From Agromyces fucosus (GTDB lineage: Bacteria; Actinomycetota; Actinomycetes; Actinomycetales; Microbacteriaceae): a DNA stretch of 64,000 bases. The stretch is from NCBI RefSeq assembly GCF_004134865.1, contig NZ_SDPO01000002.1, forward strand, positions 1 to 64,000, written 5' to 3'. Positions 31,746-40,800 of this stretch are shown here, piece after piece. Within the stretch, counting starts at the first letter, position 1. Each line of letters opens with the position of its first letter. A program made the position numbers and the translations under genes. Under the pieces are notes generated by a model, which made no database searches, had not been told where the DNA came from, and was given only the letters and a program-made list of their open reading frames with translations.

Positions 31746-31760
31746 ATACCCCCAGGGTAT
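31746..31760. promoter_or_regulatory. CsoR/CstR-type operator
   Basis: ATACCC-CCA-GGGTAT, a perfect inverted repeat with 6-base arms. It sits in the -12 to -26 region, directly upstream of the TAGCGT -10 box (31766-31771). C-tract/G-tract palindromes of this kind are the operators of CsoR-family repressors, and a CstR-like repressor is the third gene of the operon that starts here. Repressor binding would block the promoter. Confidence 0.72.
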
Positions 31761-31765
31761 TGTGC

Positions 31766-31771
31766 TAGCGT
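31766..31771 (+). promoter_or_regulatory. -10 box of the sulfur operon, leaderless
   Basis: TAGCGT, seven bases before GTG 31779. Confidence 0.6.
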
Positions 31772-31778
31772 CGCCCGG

Positions 31779-33500
31779 GTGAGTCCAGCACTGCCCGAGC
31801 GCCCTGCCGCCGCCGTCGAATCGCCCGCCACCGCCCCGCGCACGACCGTCATCATCGGCGGTGTCGCGGGTGGCATGTCCGCGGCGACGCGCTTGCGCCG
31901 GCTCGACGAGGAGCGCGAGATCATCGTGCTCGAACGCAGCAGCGAGGTCTCCTTCGCCAACTGCGGGCTGCCCTACCACGTGTCGGGCGTGATCGCCGAT
32001 CGGGAGGCACTCTCGCTGCAGAGCCCCGAGCGCCTCGCCGCGCGGTTCCGCATCGACGCCCGGGTGCGGCACGAGGCCGTGGCAATCGATCGCGCGGCGA
32101 AGACCGTGACGGTGCGCCGCCTCGACGACGGCGCGACGGCGGAGATCGGCTACGACGAGCTCGTGCTCTCCCCCGGCGCGGCACCACGTCGGCTCGCGAA
32201 TGCCGCCGCCGACGCGCCGGTGCGCACCCTCCGCACGCTCGACGACCTCGACCGGATCTTGACCGACCTCGACGACGTGCCGCCCGCCGGCTCCGTCGTG
32301 GTCGTCGGCGGCGGCTTCATCGGCATCGAGATGGCCGACAACCTGCACCGGCGGGGACTCGACGTCGCCCTCGTGCAGCGCGGCACCCATCTCCTCGCCG
32401 AGCTCGACGAGGAGATGGCCTCGCCCATCGCCGACCACCTGCTCGGTCTCGGCGTCGACGTGCGCCTCGGCGGGGCCGTCGCCGCGGTCGGCGTCGACCA
32501 CGTGCTGCTCGACGACGGCGGCCGGCTGCCCGCGGCACTCGTGATCGCCGCGATCGGCGTCACCCCCGAGGCATCCCTCGCCGCCGATGCCGGGCTCGAG
32601 CTCGGCGCGAGCGGAGGCATCGCGGTCGACGCCTTCCACCGCACGAGCGACCCGTCGATCTTCGCGATCGGCGACGCAGCGGAGAAGCGGGAAGCGATCG
32701 ACGGCAGCGGAACGCTCGCGACCCTCGCCGGGCTCGCGAACCGCCACGGCCGCGCCGTCGCCGACGCGATCGCCGGAGGCGCCACGCCGGCACGTCCCGC
32801 ACTCGGCACGTCGATCGTCGATGCCGCCGGCCTCACCGCGGCGAGCGTCGGCTGGTCGGAGCGCGTCGCCCGCCGGCGCGGTCGCGAGGTCCGCGTCATC
32901 CACACCCACCCGTTCTCGCACGCGAGCTACTACCCCGGCGCGGTGCCGCTCTCGATGAAGCTCGTGGTCGACGCCCATGACGACCGCATCCTCGGCGCAC
33001 AGGTGGTCGGCACCGACGGCGTCGACAAGCGCATCGACGTCATCGCCACCGCGATGAGCGTCGGGCTCGCGGCATCCGCCCTCGCCGATCTCGAACTCGC
33101 CTACGCGCCGCAGTACGGCTCGGCGAAGGACCCGATCAACATGCTCGGCTACGTCGCGCGCAACCTCGCGAGCGGTGAGGACCGCGTCATCCAGTGGCAC
33201 GAACTCGACCGGGAGCTCGCGGCGGGAGCGGTGCTCGTCGATGTGCGGGCCGAGGCCCAGCTCGCCGAAGGGCGTATCCCGGGCGCCCAGTGGATCCCGG
33301 TGGAGTCGCTCCGAGAGCGCCACGCGGAGTTCACCGGCCGGCGGATCGTCGTGCAGTGCCGCGTCGGACAGGGCGCGCACACGGCGGCCCGCCTGCTCTC
33401 CGAGCTCGGCCACGACGTCGTGAACCTCGACGGCGGCTACCTCACCTGGCGCGACGGCCGACGCGCGCGCGCCCTCGCCGAACTGCCGCTCGCGGCCTGA
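31779..33500 (+). CDS. CoA-disulfide reductase with C-terminal rhodanese domain
   Basis: 573 residues. The FAD motif is VIIGGVAGGMSAATRLRR (near 24) and the redox Cys62 lies in SFANCGLPYH. The NAD motif is VVVVGGGFIGIEMADNL, FAIGDAAEKRE is the second FAD motif, and a dimerisation domain contains YAPQYGSAKDPINMLGYVARN. A rhodanese domain (about 470-573) has Cys527 in VVQCRVGQGAHTA. Such CoADR-RHD fusions reduce CoA-disulfide or CoA-persulfide and polysulfide. The 14-residue N-terminal extension before TTVIIGG is unusual but follows the GTG set by the -10 box. First gene of a three-gene persulfide operon. Confidence 0.92.
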   Translation: MSPALPERPAAAVESPATAPRTTVIIGGVAGGMSAATRLRRLDEEREIIVLERSSEVSFANCGLPYHVSGVIADREALSLQSPERLAARFRIDARVRHEAVAIDRAAKTVTVRRLDDGATAEIGYDELVLSPGAAPRRLANAAADAPVRTLRTLDDLDRILTDLDDVPPAGSVVVVGGGFIGIEMADNLHRRGLDVALVQRGTHLLAELDEEMASPIADHLLGLGVDVRLGGAVAAVGVDHVLLDDGGRLPAALVIAAIGVTPEASLAADAGLELGASGGIAVDAFHRTSDPSIFAIGDAAEKREAIDGSGTLATLAGLANRHGRAVADAIAGGATPARPALGTSIVDAAGLTAASVGWSERVARRRGREVRVIHTHPFSHASYYPGAVPLSMKLVVDAHDDRILGAQVVGTDGVDKRIDVIATAMSVGLAASALADLELAYAPQYGSAKDPINMLGYVARNLASGEDRVIQWHELDRELAAGAVLVDVRAEAQLAEGRIPGAQWIPVESLRERHAEFTGRRIVVQCRVGQGAHTAARLLSELGHDVVNLDGGYLTWRDGRRARALAELPLAA

Positions 33501-33544
33501 TCCGTCCAGCCTGCACCCAGCCCGAACCGAAACAGGAGCCCCAG

Positions 33545-33853
33545 ATGCGATCCACCACCCCGAACGACGTCCACGCGATCGCCGACGCCGTCATCCTCGA
33601 TGTGCGCGAACCCGGCGAACTCGCCCAGGCCCGCATCGAGGGCACGCTCGACATCCCGCTCGGCGAGCTCGTCGAGCGAGTCGAAGAGGTGCCGAGCGAC
33701 ACGACCGTCTACGTGCTCTGCCACGTGGGCGGTCGGAGCGCCCAGGCCGTGCAGTACCTGGAGAGCCGCGGCGTCGACGCGGTGAACATCGACGGCGGCA
33801 TCGTGGCGTGGCACCGGGCGGGGCTGCCCGTCACGCTCGGCGGCGCGTCATGA
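33545..33853 (+). CDS. single-domain rhodanese
   Basis: 102 residues: VILDVREPGELAQARIEGTLDIPLGEL, then the active-site loop CHVGGRS (Cys59), then NIDGGIVAWHRAGLPV. It transfers sulfane sulfur through a Cys persulfide. AGGAG lies eight bases before ATG 33545. Its stop overlaps the next gene's start (ATGA), so the rhodanese and the repressor are coupled. It probably supplies or removes persulfide sulfur for the reductase encoded upstream. Confidence 0.92.
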   Translation: MRSTTPNDVHAIADAVILDVREPGELAQARIEGTLDIPLGELVERVEEVPSDTTVYVLCHVGGRSAQAVQYLESRGVDAVNIDGGIVAWHRAGLPVTLGGAS

Positions 33854-34140
33854 CGTCGACAGAATCGAAGGCCGCCGCGCAGCGCCGCATCGCCAATCGC
33901 CTCAAGCGCGCGAGGGGTCAGCTGAACGCCGTCATCGACGCCGTGGAGTCGGGAGCCGACTGCCGCACGGTCGTCACCCAGCTTTCAGCAGTGTCGAGCG
34001 CGCTCGACAAGGCCGGCTTCGCGGTCATCTCCACGGCCATGCGCGAGTGCCTCGCCGAGCCCGACGAGCCGCAGACGACGGATGCCTCGGGCCGCCTCAG
34101 CGTCGACGAACTCGAGAAGCTCTTCCTCACGCTCTCCTGA
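33850..34140 (+). CDS. CsoR-family repressor, CstR-like persulfide sensor
   Basis: 96 residues with the DUF156/CsoR four-helix fold: RIANRLKRARGQLNAVIDAVESGADCRTVVTQLSAVSSALDKAGFAVISTAMREC. Cys38 and Cys67 are 29 apart, as in CsoR and CstR. The His that completes the copper site in CsoR (four residues before the second Cys) is Ala63 here. Two Cys without the His is the CstR pattern, which forms di- or trisulfide bridges with sulfane sulfur. With a CoADR-rhodanese and a rhodanese in the operon, it is most likely a reactive-sulfur-responsive autorepressor. Target: the palindrome at 31746-31760. Confidence 0.88.
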   Translation: MTSTESKAAAQRRIANRLKRARGQLNAVIDAVESGADCRTVVTQLSAVSSALDKAGFAVISTAMRECLAEPDEPQTTDASGRLSVDELEKLFLTLS

Positions 34141-34164
34141 GCCGGTCGGCCGACCGACCGAGCC

Positions 34165-34196
34165 GCCGCGGCGGATGCCTGAGGCACCGCCGCGGC
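34165..34196. terminator. bidirectional terminator hairpin
   Basis: GCCGCGGCGG and TGCCT pair with AGGCA and CCGCCGCGGC around a one-base loop G, with a single bulged A. It lies between the convergent repressor and alanine dehydrogenase genes. Confidence 0.7.
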
Positions 34197-34205
34197 GTGG
34201 CCCGA

Positions 34206-35303
34206 TCAGATCGAGGCGAGCTCGAGCCCGTGCGCGGCGGCGACGCCCTCGTTCGTGAGCTTGCCGGCGGTCGCGTTCAGGCCCTTGGCGAGCGCGGGGT
34301 CCGCGGCGAGCGCGGCCTCCCAGCCGAGGTCGGCGATCTTCAGCGTGTACGGCAGCGTCGCGTTCGTGAGCGCCGGTGTCGACGTCGCGGGCACGGCGCC
34401 CGGCATGTTGGCGACGCAGTAGTAGATGGCGTCGTGCACGCGGAAGGTCGGTTCGGCGTGCGTGGTCGGGCGCGAGCCCTCGAAGCATCCGCCCTGGTCG
34501 ATCGCGATGTCGACGAGCACGGAGCCCGGCTTCATGGCCGCCACCATCGCGTCGCTGACGACCTTCGGCGCGGCGGCGCCCGGCACGAGCACGGCGCCGA
34601 CGACGAGGTCGGCGTCCTTCAGCTGGCGCGCGATCTCGTACGGCGATGAGGCGAGCGTGTGGATGCGGTGGTCGTAGCGCGCGTCGATCTCGCGCAGCTT
34701 CGGCAGCGAGATGTCGAAGACGGTGACGTCGGCGCCGAGGCCCAGCGCGGTCGCCGCGGCCTGCTCGCCCGCGACGCCGCCGCCGATGACGACGACCTTG
34801 GCGGGCGAGGTGCCCGGCACGCCCGCGAGCAGCACGCCGCGGCCGCCCTTCGAGGCGAGCAGCTCGGCAGCGCCGACCTGGGGGGCGAGACGACCCGCGA
34901 CCTCGCTCATGGGGGTGAGCAGCGGCAGCGAGCGGTCGGCGAGCTGCACCGTCTCGTAGGCGATCGCGGTGACGCCCGAGTCGAGGATCGCCCGGGTCAG
35001 CGGCAGGTCGGCCGCGAGGTGGAGGTAGGTGAAGAGCGTGAGGTCGTCGCGGAGGAAGCCGTACTCGGCCGCGATCGGCTCCTTGACCTTCAGCACGAGT
35101 TCGGCCGACCACGCCTCGTCGGCAGTCGCCACGATCGTCGCGCCGGCCTCGGCGTACTCGGCGTCGGCGTAGCCGGCACCGGTGCCTGCACCCGCCTGGA
35201 TGGCGACCTCGTGGCCGCGGGTCGCGAGCGCGTGCACGCCCGCGGGCGTCATCGCGACGCGGAACTCGTTGTTCTTGATCTCTGCAGGCACGCCGATGCG
35301 CAT
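34206..35303 (-). CDS. ald: alanine dehydrogenase
   Basis: 365 residues, close to the family's usual 370. It starts MRIGVPAEIKNNEFRVAMTPAGVHAL, with pyruvate-binding Arg15 in FRVAMTP. VLKVKEPIAAEYGFLR holds the catalytic Lys, and YLHLAADLPLT the conserved His. The Rossmann motif is VVVIGGGVAGEQAAATALGLGADVTVFD; DQGGCFEGSRPTTHAEP follows. It interconverts L-alanine and pyruvate with NAD. ATG 35303 has GGAG eight bases upstream. It is divergent from an Lrp/AsnC regulator, the usual partner that activates ald on alanine. Confidence 0.95.
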   Translation of the reverse strand: MRIGVPAEIKNNEFRVAMTPAGVHALATRGHEVAIQAGAGTGAGYADAEYAEAGATIVATADEAWSAELVLKVKEPIAAEYGFLRDDLTLFTYLHLAADLPLTRAILDSGVTAIAYETVQLADRSLPLLTPMSEVAGRLAPQVGAAELLASKGGRGVLLAGVPGTSPAKVVVIGGGVAGEQAAATALGLGADVTVFDISLPKLREIDARYDHRIHTLASSPYEIARQLKDADLVVGAVLVPGAAAPKVVSDAMVAAMKPGSVLVDIAIDQGGCFEGSRPTTHAEPTFRVHDAIYYCVANMPGAVPATSTPALTNATLPYTLKIADLGWEAALAADPALAKGLNATAGKLTNEGVAAAHGLELASI

Positions 35304-35449
35304 GGGGTTTGCTCCGTTGCTGTGTTTCGAATGTCGTGGTGACAAGTGGCATTATTCTCGCCGCTTATTCGCCACGCCGACAGGTCGACCGCACAGAATT
35401 CGATAGAATCGCGACATCCGCTGCACTCATTCGAATCAAGGATGTCTCG
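35304..35449. promoter_or_regulatory. ald-lrp divergent control region
   Basis: 146 bases, clearly AT-richer than the coding flanks. The plus strand has TAGAAT at 35405-35410 as a candidate -10 for the regulator. AATTC and GAATC/GAATCG half-sites are scattered about (ACAGAATTCGATAGAATCG near 35391-35412), as expected of Lrp-type binding. The minus strand has AATAAT near 35352 as a candidate -10 for ald. Confidence 0.45.
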
Positions 35450-35965
35450 ATGCCCGATGCACCGCAGATCAGCGCACCCGGCGCTGAGCCCACGCCCGTC
35501 GTGCTCGACGCGATCGACCGCCAGATCATCGCCCGACTGCACGAGAACGCGCGCATCCCGAACGTGGACCTCGCCCGTGCCGTCGGCGTCTCCCCCTCGA
35601 CCTGCCTCGCCCGCGTGCGCTCGCTCCGTGAACGCGGCGTCATCGTGCGCTACACCGCCGAGATCGATCCCGCGGCGCTCGGCTACCACCTCCAGGCGCT
35701 CGTGAGCGTGCGCATCCGGCCCGGTGCCCGACACCTCATGGAGCAGATCTCCGACGAGCTCCGCACGCAACCCGAGGTCTCGCAGCTCTTCTTCCTCGGC
35801 GGCTCGGAGGACTTCCTCATCCATGTGCGCGTGCGCGACAGCGAGCACGTGCGCCAGTTCGTGCTGAAGAACCTCTCGGCGAACCCGGCGGTCGCCCTCA
35901 CCGAGACGAACCTCGTCTTCGAGCACCACACGGCGCTGTCGGCGGGGCTCCGCGCGGTCATCTGA
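35450..35965 (+). CDS. Lrp/AsnC family transcriptional regulator
   Basis: 171 residues. The N-terminal HTH is LDAIDRQIIARLHENARIPNVDLARAVGVSPSTCLARVRSLRERGVI. The C-terminal RAM ligand domain is ALGYHLQALVSVRIRPGAR to VRQFVLKNLSANPAVALTETNLVFEH. It should control the divergent alanine dehydrogenase in response to alanine (AldR-like). AAGGA precedes ATG 35450; a longer open frame to 35309 would run through the AT-rich control region and is rejected. Confidence 0.93.
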   Translation: MPDAPQISAPGAEPTPVVLDAIDRQIIARLHENARIPNVDLARAVGVSPSTCLARVRSLRERGVIVRYTAEIDPAALGYHLQALVSVRIRPGARHLMEQISDELRTQPEVSQLFFLGGSEDFLIHVRVRDSEHVRQFVLKNLSANPAVALTETNLVFEHHTALSAGLRAVI

Positions 35966-36031
35966 GGCTCGCGCGGGCGGCCGCGTCGCGAGCGGATGCC
36001 GCGAACCCTCGCCAGCCGGCCCGACCCGCCC

Positions 36032-36037
36032 TATCGT
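36032..36037 (+). promoter_or_regulatory. -10 box of DNA ligase gene, leaderless
   Basis: TATCGT, seven bases before ATG 36045. Confidence 0.55.
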
Positions 36038-36044
36038 GGACGGC

Positions 36045-37091
36045 ATGGCGCCCAACGAGATCGTCGCCCCCATGCTCGCGAAGGCCGTGCCCGGCGTGCC
36101 CGATCCCGACTCGGTCGAGGGCGGCCTCGCCTACGAGCCGAAGTGGGACGGATTCCGCGGCATCGTGTCGTTCGACGGTCACGACGTCGAGATCGGCAGC
36201 CGCGGTGCGAAACCGCTCACCCGCTACTTCCCAGAGCTCGTCGAGGCGTTCGCACGCCTGCTGCCGGCGCCCTGCGTGCTCGACGGCGAGATCGTCATCT
36301 CGACCGCCCGCACGGGGCAGGCGCGCCTCGACTGGGAGGCGCTCTCGCAGCGCATCCACCCGGCCGCGAGCCGGGTCGAGCTCCTGGCACGCGAGACCCC
36401 CGCGATGTTCGTGGCGTTCGACCTCATCGAGGCCGACGGCGTCTCCCTGCTCGACCGGCCGTTCTCCGAGCGCCGCGCCGCGCTCGAACGACTCGTCGGC
36501 GGCATCGGCGACCCGATCCGGCTGACCCGCATCACGACCGATGTCGCGCTCGCGCGGCGGTGGCTCGAGGAGTTCGAGGGAGCCGGCCTCGACGGGGTCG
36601 TGGCGAAGCCGCTCGCCGCGCCGTACTCTCCCGGGAAGCGCGTGATGCTGAAGGCGAAGCACCATCGCACCGCCGACGTCGTCGCGCTGGGCTACCGCAT
36701 CCACGCTTCGGGCAACGGCGTCGGCTCGATCCTCCTCGGGCTGTACGACGACGAGGGGCGCCTCCGGAACGTCGGCGGCATGTCGGCGTTCAGCAACGCC
36801 CGGCGGCTCGAGCTCATCGACGAGCTCGAGCCTTATGTCGTTCGCGACGACGACGGCGGGATGGTCACGGGCGAGACGGACCGCAGTCGCTTCTCGTCGG
36901 GCCGCGACGTGTCGTTCGTGCAGTTGCGACCGGAGCTCGTCGCCGAGGTCCGCTACGACCAGCTCGAGGGCGACCGGTTCCGCCACACCGCGCAGTTCGA
37001 GCGGTGGCGACCCGACCGCGAGCCGCGCTCGTGCACCTTCGAGCAGATCGAGCGACCGGTGGCGTACGACCTCGACGACGTGCTCGGCTGA
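36045..37091 (+). CDS. ATP-dependent DNA ligase (LigC-like)
   Basis: 348 residues. Motif I is EPKWDGFRG with adenylation Lys33, then motif III VAFDLIEADGV, motif IV GLDGVVAKPL and motif V VMLKAKHHRTAD. The C-terminal OB domain has LLGLYDDEGRLRNVGG and ends EQIERPVAYDLDDVLG. This is the short LigC type used with NHEJ or base-excision repair in actinobacteria, distinct from the replicative NAD ligase. No LigD or Ku gene is next to it. GTG 36036 is an alternative start, but it overlaps the -10 box. Confidence 0.9.
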   Translation: MAPNEIVAPMLAKAVPGVPDPDSVEGGLAYEPKWDGFRGIVSFDGHDVEIGSRGAKPLTRYFPELVEAFARLLPAPCVLDGEIVISTARTGQARLDWEALSQRIHPAASRVELLARETPAMFVAFDLIEADGVSLLDRPFSERRAALERLVGGIGDPIRLTRITTDVALARRWLEEFEGAGLDGVVAKPLAAPYSPGKRVMLKAKHHRTADVVALGYRIHASGNGVGSILLGLYDDEGRLRNVGGMSAFSNARRLELIDELEPYVVRDDDGGMVTGETDRSRFSSGRDVSFVQLRPELVAEVRYDQLEGDRFRHTAQFERWRPDREPRSCTFEQIERPVAYDLDDVLG

Positions 37092-37106
37092 GGCGGCGGC
37101 ATCCTC

Positions 37107-37802
37107 GTGACCACGGCCACTGGCACCGCTCACCGCTACGAACGCGAGAGCGTCGAGTTCGCGCGCACCTTCGCCTTCCTCGACGCCGTGTATGCGATCG
37201 CCCTCACGCTGCTCGTCGTCAACATCGATCCGCCCGAGGCATCCGCCTGGCGGAACCTGTCGACGCTGCTCGCGAGCGGGCTCGGGTGGCAGCTCCTCGG
37301 ATTCGGCATCAGCTTCGCGGTGATCGCCGTGTTCTGGCGTACGAACCACCGCATCGTCGCGGGCTTCAGCGCGATCACGCCGTCGACCATCACCGCGAAC
37401 CTCGTCGCGATCGCCTTCGTCGTGCTGATCCCCTTCTCGACGCAGGGCGTCAGCGACGTCGAGCTGGCCGACGAGCCGCTCACCGTGACGGTCTACGCGC
37501 TGAACATCAGCGCCGCCGTGCTGGCGCAGGCGGCGGTCTTCTTCGTTGCGCGCCACGACGGCGTGCTCCGCGACCCGTTGCCGCGACGTGCGGACACCGT
37601 GAAATTCATCGACACGCTCACGACGCCGATCGTCTTCCTCGCCTCCATTCCGGTCGCCTACCTCGTGGGCACCGACTGGGCGCGGTACACGTGGGCGCTC
37701 CTCATCGTCATCGGACCGCTCAGCGGACGCTGGGCGGCCCGGCGCATCGCCCGCATCCGGGCATCGGCGGCGTCGCACCCCGCCGGCCGGGACGTCGACT
37801 GA
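37107..37802 (+). CDS. TMEM175/DUF1211-like potassium channel protein
   Basis: 231 residues with about six membrane helices. The signature RTFAFLDAVYAIALTLLVVNI in helix 1 corresponds to the R(x3)FSD-type motif of bacterial TMEM175 channels, with the Ser changed to Leu. GFGISFAVIAVFWRTNHRIV follows. Bacterial TMEM175 proteins are leaky K+ channels with one repeat per subunit. GTG 37107 lies 15 bases after the ligase stop, so cotranscription is likely; a link in function is not obvious. Confidence 0.8.
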   Translation: MTTATGTAHRYERESVEFARTFAFLDAVYAIALTLLVVNIDPPEASAWRNLSTLLASGLGWQLLGFGISFAVIAVFWRTNHRIVAGFSAITPSTITANLVAIAFVVLIPFSTQGVSDVELADEPLTVTVYALNISAAVLAQAAVFFVARHDGVLRDPLPRRADTVKFIDTLTTPIVFLASIPVAYLVGTDWARYTWALLIVIGPLSGRWAARRIARIRASAASHPAGRDVD

Positions 37803-37881
37803 CCTGCTCGTCGGCTCCCCTCGGCCGTGCACGCGGACGAGCGCGTCAATTCGGACCCTCGCGGGGTGCGACGATTGAAGG

Positions 37882-40800
37882 ATGCCCGTCGACACGTACC
37901 CGTTCGTGGAGGAGCTCGCGATCGCGAGGTTCGTCGGTCCGTTGAACCTGAGCCGCGGCCGCACCGCCGAGCGCGCCGGGGCGGTCGTCTCGTTGAACTG
38001 GGATCCCGCCCATTTCCGGCTGAGCGCCGACGTGCGCGGCACGGCGCCCGACCCGTACCGTTCGACCGTCAGGCTCGACCTCGGCATGCCGGGGCGGGCG
38101 ACGATCCTCGCGGGCTCGTGCACGTGCCCGGTGGGGCGCAACTGCAAGCACGTCGCGGCGACCCTGATCGCCTCGGCCGAGCGCCACAAGCGAGAGCAGG
38201 CCGAGGCCGTCGACAGCGAGACCCGCGATGCGGCGAGCGCGGCGGCGAGCGGATGGCGCGGCGAACTGGCAGCGCTCGCCGGCACCGCGCACGGGTCCGA
38301 CGGGCCGGCGGATGACTCGGCCGTCCGCCAACCGCTCGCGCTCCAGTTCGAGCTGCGCGAGCGCGTCTCCCGCAAGGCGAGTGCCCGCCAGACCGCCCGC
38401 GACGAACCCGCGTCGTCGGCGGCATCCGTCGACCGCCTCGCCGTTCGCCCGGTCACGCGCGGCACCCGCGGCGGCTGGATCAAGGGCAGCCTCACGTGGC
38501 AGAACGTCGGATTCCAGGGCCGCGCCGGCGGGTTCGACCCGGCGCAGGCGCGGTGGTTCGCCGAGTTCTCGCTGCTGAAGGGCACGAGGCACTCCGCGTT
38601 CGCCGAGTACGGCTCGGCGTGGATCTCGCTCGACGAGTACGAGAGCCGCACCCTGTGGGCGCTGCTCGAGGCGGCACCGCGACTCGGCATCGCCCTCGTC
38701 GGCGGCACTGCGCGCACGGTGATCGACATCGCGAAGCCGGCGGTGATCGGGCTCGACGCCCGCCACGCACCGGCCGCGCCCGGCGACGGACAGGGGTCCG
38801 GGGCGCACGCGATCCCGACCGCGGCACCGGGGGCTGACGCCGCGCCGGCTCTCGAGACCGGTACCGACCTCGTGCTGACTCCATCGGTCACCGTCGGCGG
38901 CCGCAGCTACCCGACCGAGCTCGTGCGGCTCATCGGCGACCACGGCGTCTACGCATTCGACTTCGCCGCCGGCACGATCACGCTCGCTCCCCTCGCCGCG
39001 CCGCTCACGACGGCCGGCCGCGCCGCCGTGCGCCGACGTTCGCCCATCATCGTTCCCGCCGCCGAGATCCCGACCTTCGTCGAGGAGCAGTACGCACCCC
39101 TCGCACGGTCGCTCCGCCTCGCGAGCGGCGACGGCAGCTTCCCGCTGCCGGAGTTGCCGCTCGCGACGCTCGTGGCCACGATGCGCCACGAGCCGAACCA
39201 CGTCGTGCGCCTCGAGTGGCAGTGGGAGGCCGACGGCGGCCGCCGGCTCACGCTCGACGCCCCAGATGCCGAGTTCCATGATCCCGAACGGGAGCGGCTC
39301 GTCGCGACATCCGCTGCCGCCCTGCTCGCCGGCGACCCCGCCGGGCTGCCGGCTGTCACGCCCGGCACCGAGCCGCGGCTGCGCCCCGAGGCGGAGCTGC
39401 GCGGGCTCGCGAGCGCCGAGTTCACCGCGAGGCTCCTGCCGCGACTGCAGGAGCTCGACCGGCTCCGCGTCGATGTCGTCGGCGACCCGCCCGCGTACCG
39501 CGAGCTCGTCGAGGCGCCGACGCTCACCGTCACGACGGTCGAGAGCGACCGCACCGACTGGTTCGACCTCGGCGTCGTCGTCACGGTCGAGGGCAAGAAG
39601 GTGCCGTTCGGGCCGCTGTTCAGTGCGCTCGCGAAGGGCCGGGCGAAGCTCCTCCTCATCGACGGCAGCTACCTCTCGCTCAAGCAGCCGGTGTTCGATC
39701 CGCTGCGCGAGCTCATCGAGGAGGCCGGGTCGCTCCGCGAGTGGGAGGCCGGCCTCACCATCAGCCGCTACCAGACGAGTCTCTGGGCGGAGTTCGAGGA
39801 CCTCGCCGACCAGTCGGAGACGGCCGTGGCCTGGCGCGACACCGTCGCCGGGCTGCATGCGGCCGACGGCGTCGAGGACGTCGCCCCGCCGGCCGGGCTC
39901 GCGATGGAGCTCCGTCCGTACCAGCTCGCCGGGTTCCGCTGGCTCGCGTTCCTGCACCGGCACGGTCTCGGCGGCATCCTCGCCGACGACATGGGTCTCG
40001 GCAAGACCGCGCAGACGCTCGCACTCATCGCGCACGCCGCCGAGACCGCGCCCGAAGGCGAGCGGCGCCCGTTCCTCGTCGTGGCGCCCACCTCGGTCGT
40101 CTCGAACTGGGCGGCGGAGGCCGCGCGCTTCGTGCCGGGCCTGCGCGTCGAGACCGTCACCGCCACGCGGGCGGCCAGCGGCACCCGACTCTCGGATGTC
40201 GCGGCGCGCGCCGACATCGTCGTGACGAGCTACGCGATCCTCCGTCTCGACGCCCCGGAGTTCGCCGGCCTCGACTGGGCCGGGCTCGTGCTCGACGAGG
40301 CGCAGTTCGTGAAGAACCACTCGTCGAAGGCGAACGCGGCGGCCCGCGACATCCGTGCGCCGTTCCGCCTCGCCGTCACCGGCACGCCCGTCGAGAACAA
40401 CCTGATGGAGCTGTGGGCGCTGCTGAAGATCGTCGCGCCCGGGCTCTTCCCCTCGGCCCGCGGCTTCGCGGAGCGGTTCGCCAGGCCGATCGAGAACGAC
40501 CACCACGCCGAGCGACTGGCGACCCTGCGCCGGCGCATCCGGCCGTTCATGCTGCGCCGCACGAAGGACGTCGTCGCGCCCGAACTGCCGCCGAAGCAGG
40601 AGCAGGTGCTGACCGTGCAGCTCGACCCCGAGCACCAGCGGGTCTACGACGCGTTCCTGCAGCTCGAGCGGCAGAAGCTGCTCGGCCTCATCGACGACCT
40701 CGATCGCAACCGGTTCACCGTGTTCCGCTCGCTCACGCTGCTGCGCATGCTGAGCCTGCACGCCGCGCTCATCGACCCCGAGCAGTACGCAGAGGTGCCG

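Noticed and set aside
31683..33413. Upstream 577 codons of the helicase-like open frame
   Set aside because: They are antisense to the CoA-disulfide reductase gene and read as low-complexity Arg/Gly/Val sequence, with no helicase similarity.
34206..35303. Minus-strand gene as a transhydrogenase alpha subunit
   Set aside because: The length of 365 residues, the alanine dehydrogenase-specific motifs and the divergent Lrp regulator favour alanine dehydrogenase.
35958..38891. Long minus-strand frames opposite the DNA ligase, channel and SNF2 genes
   Set aside because: Typical high-GC antisense shadows. The plus-strand genes carry clear family motifs.
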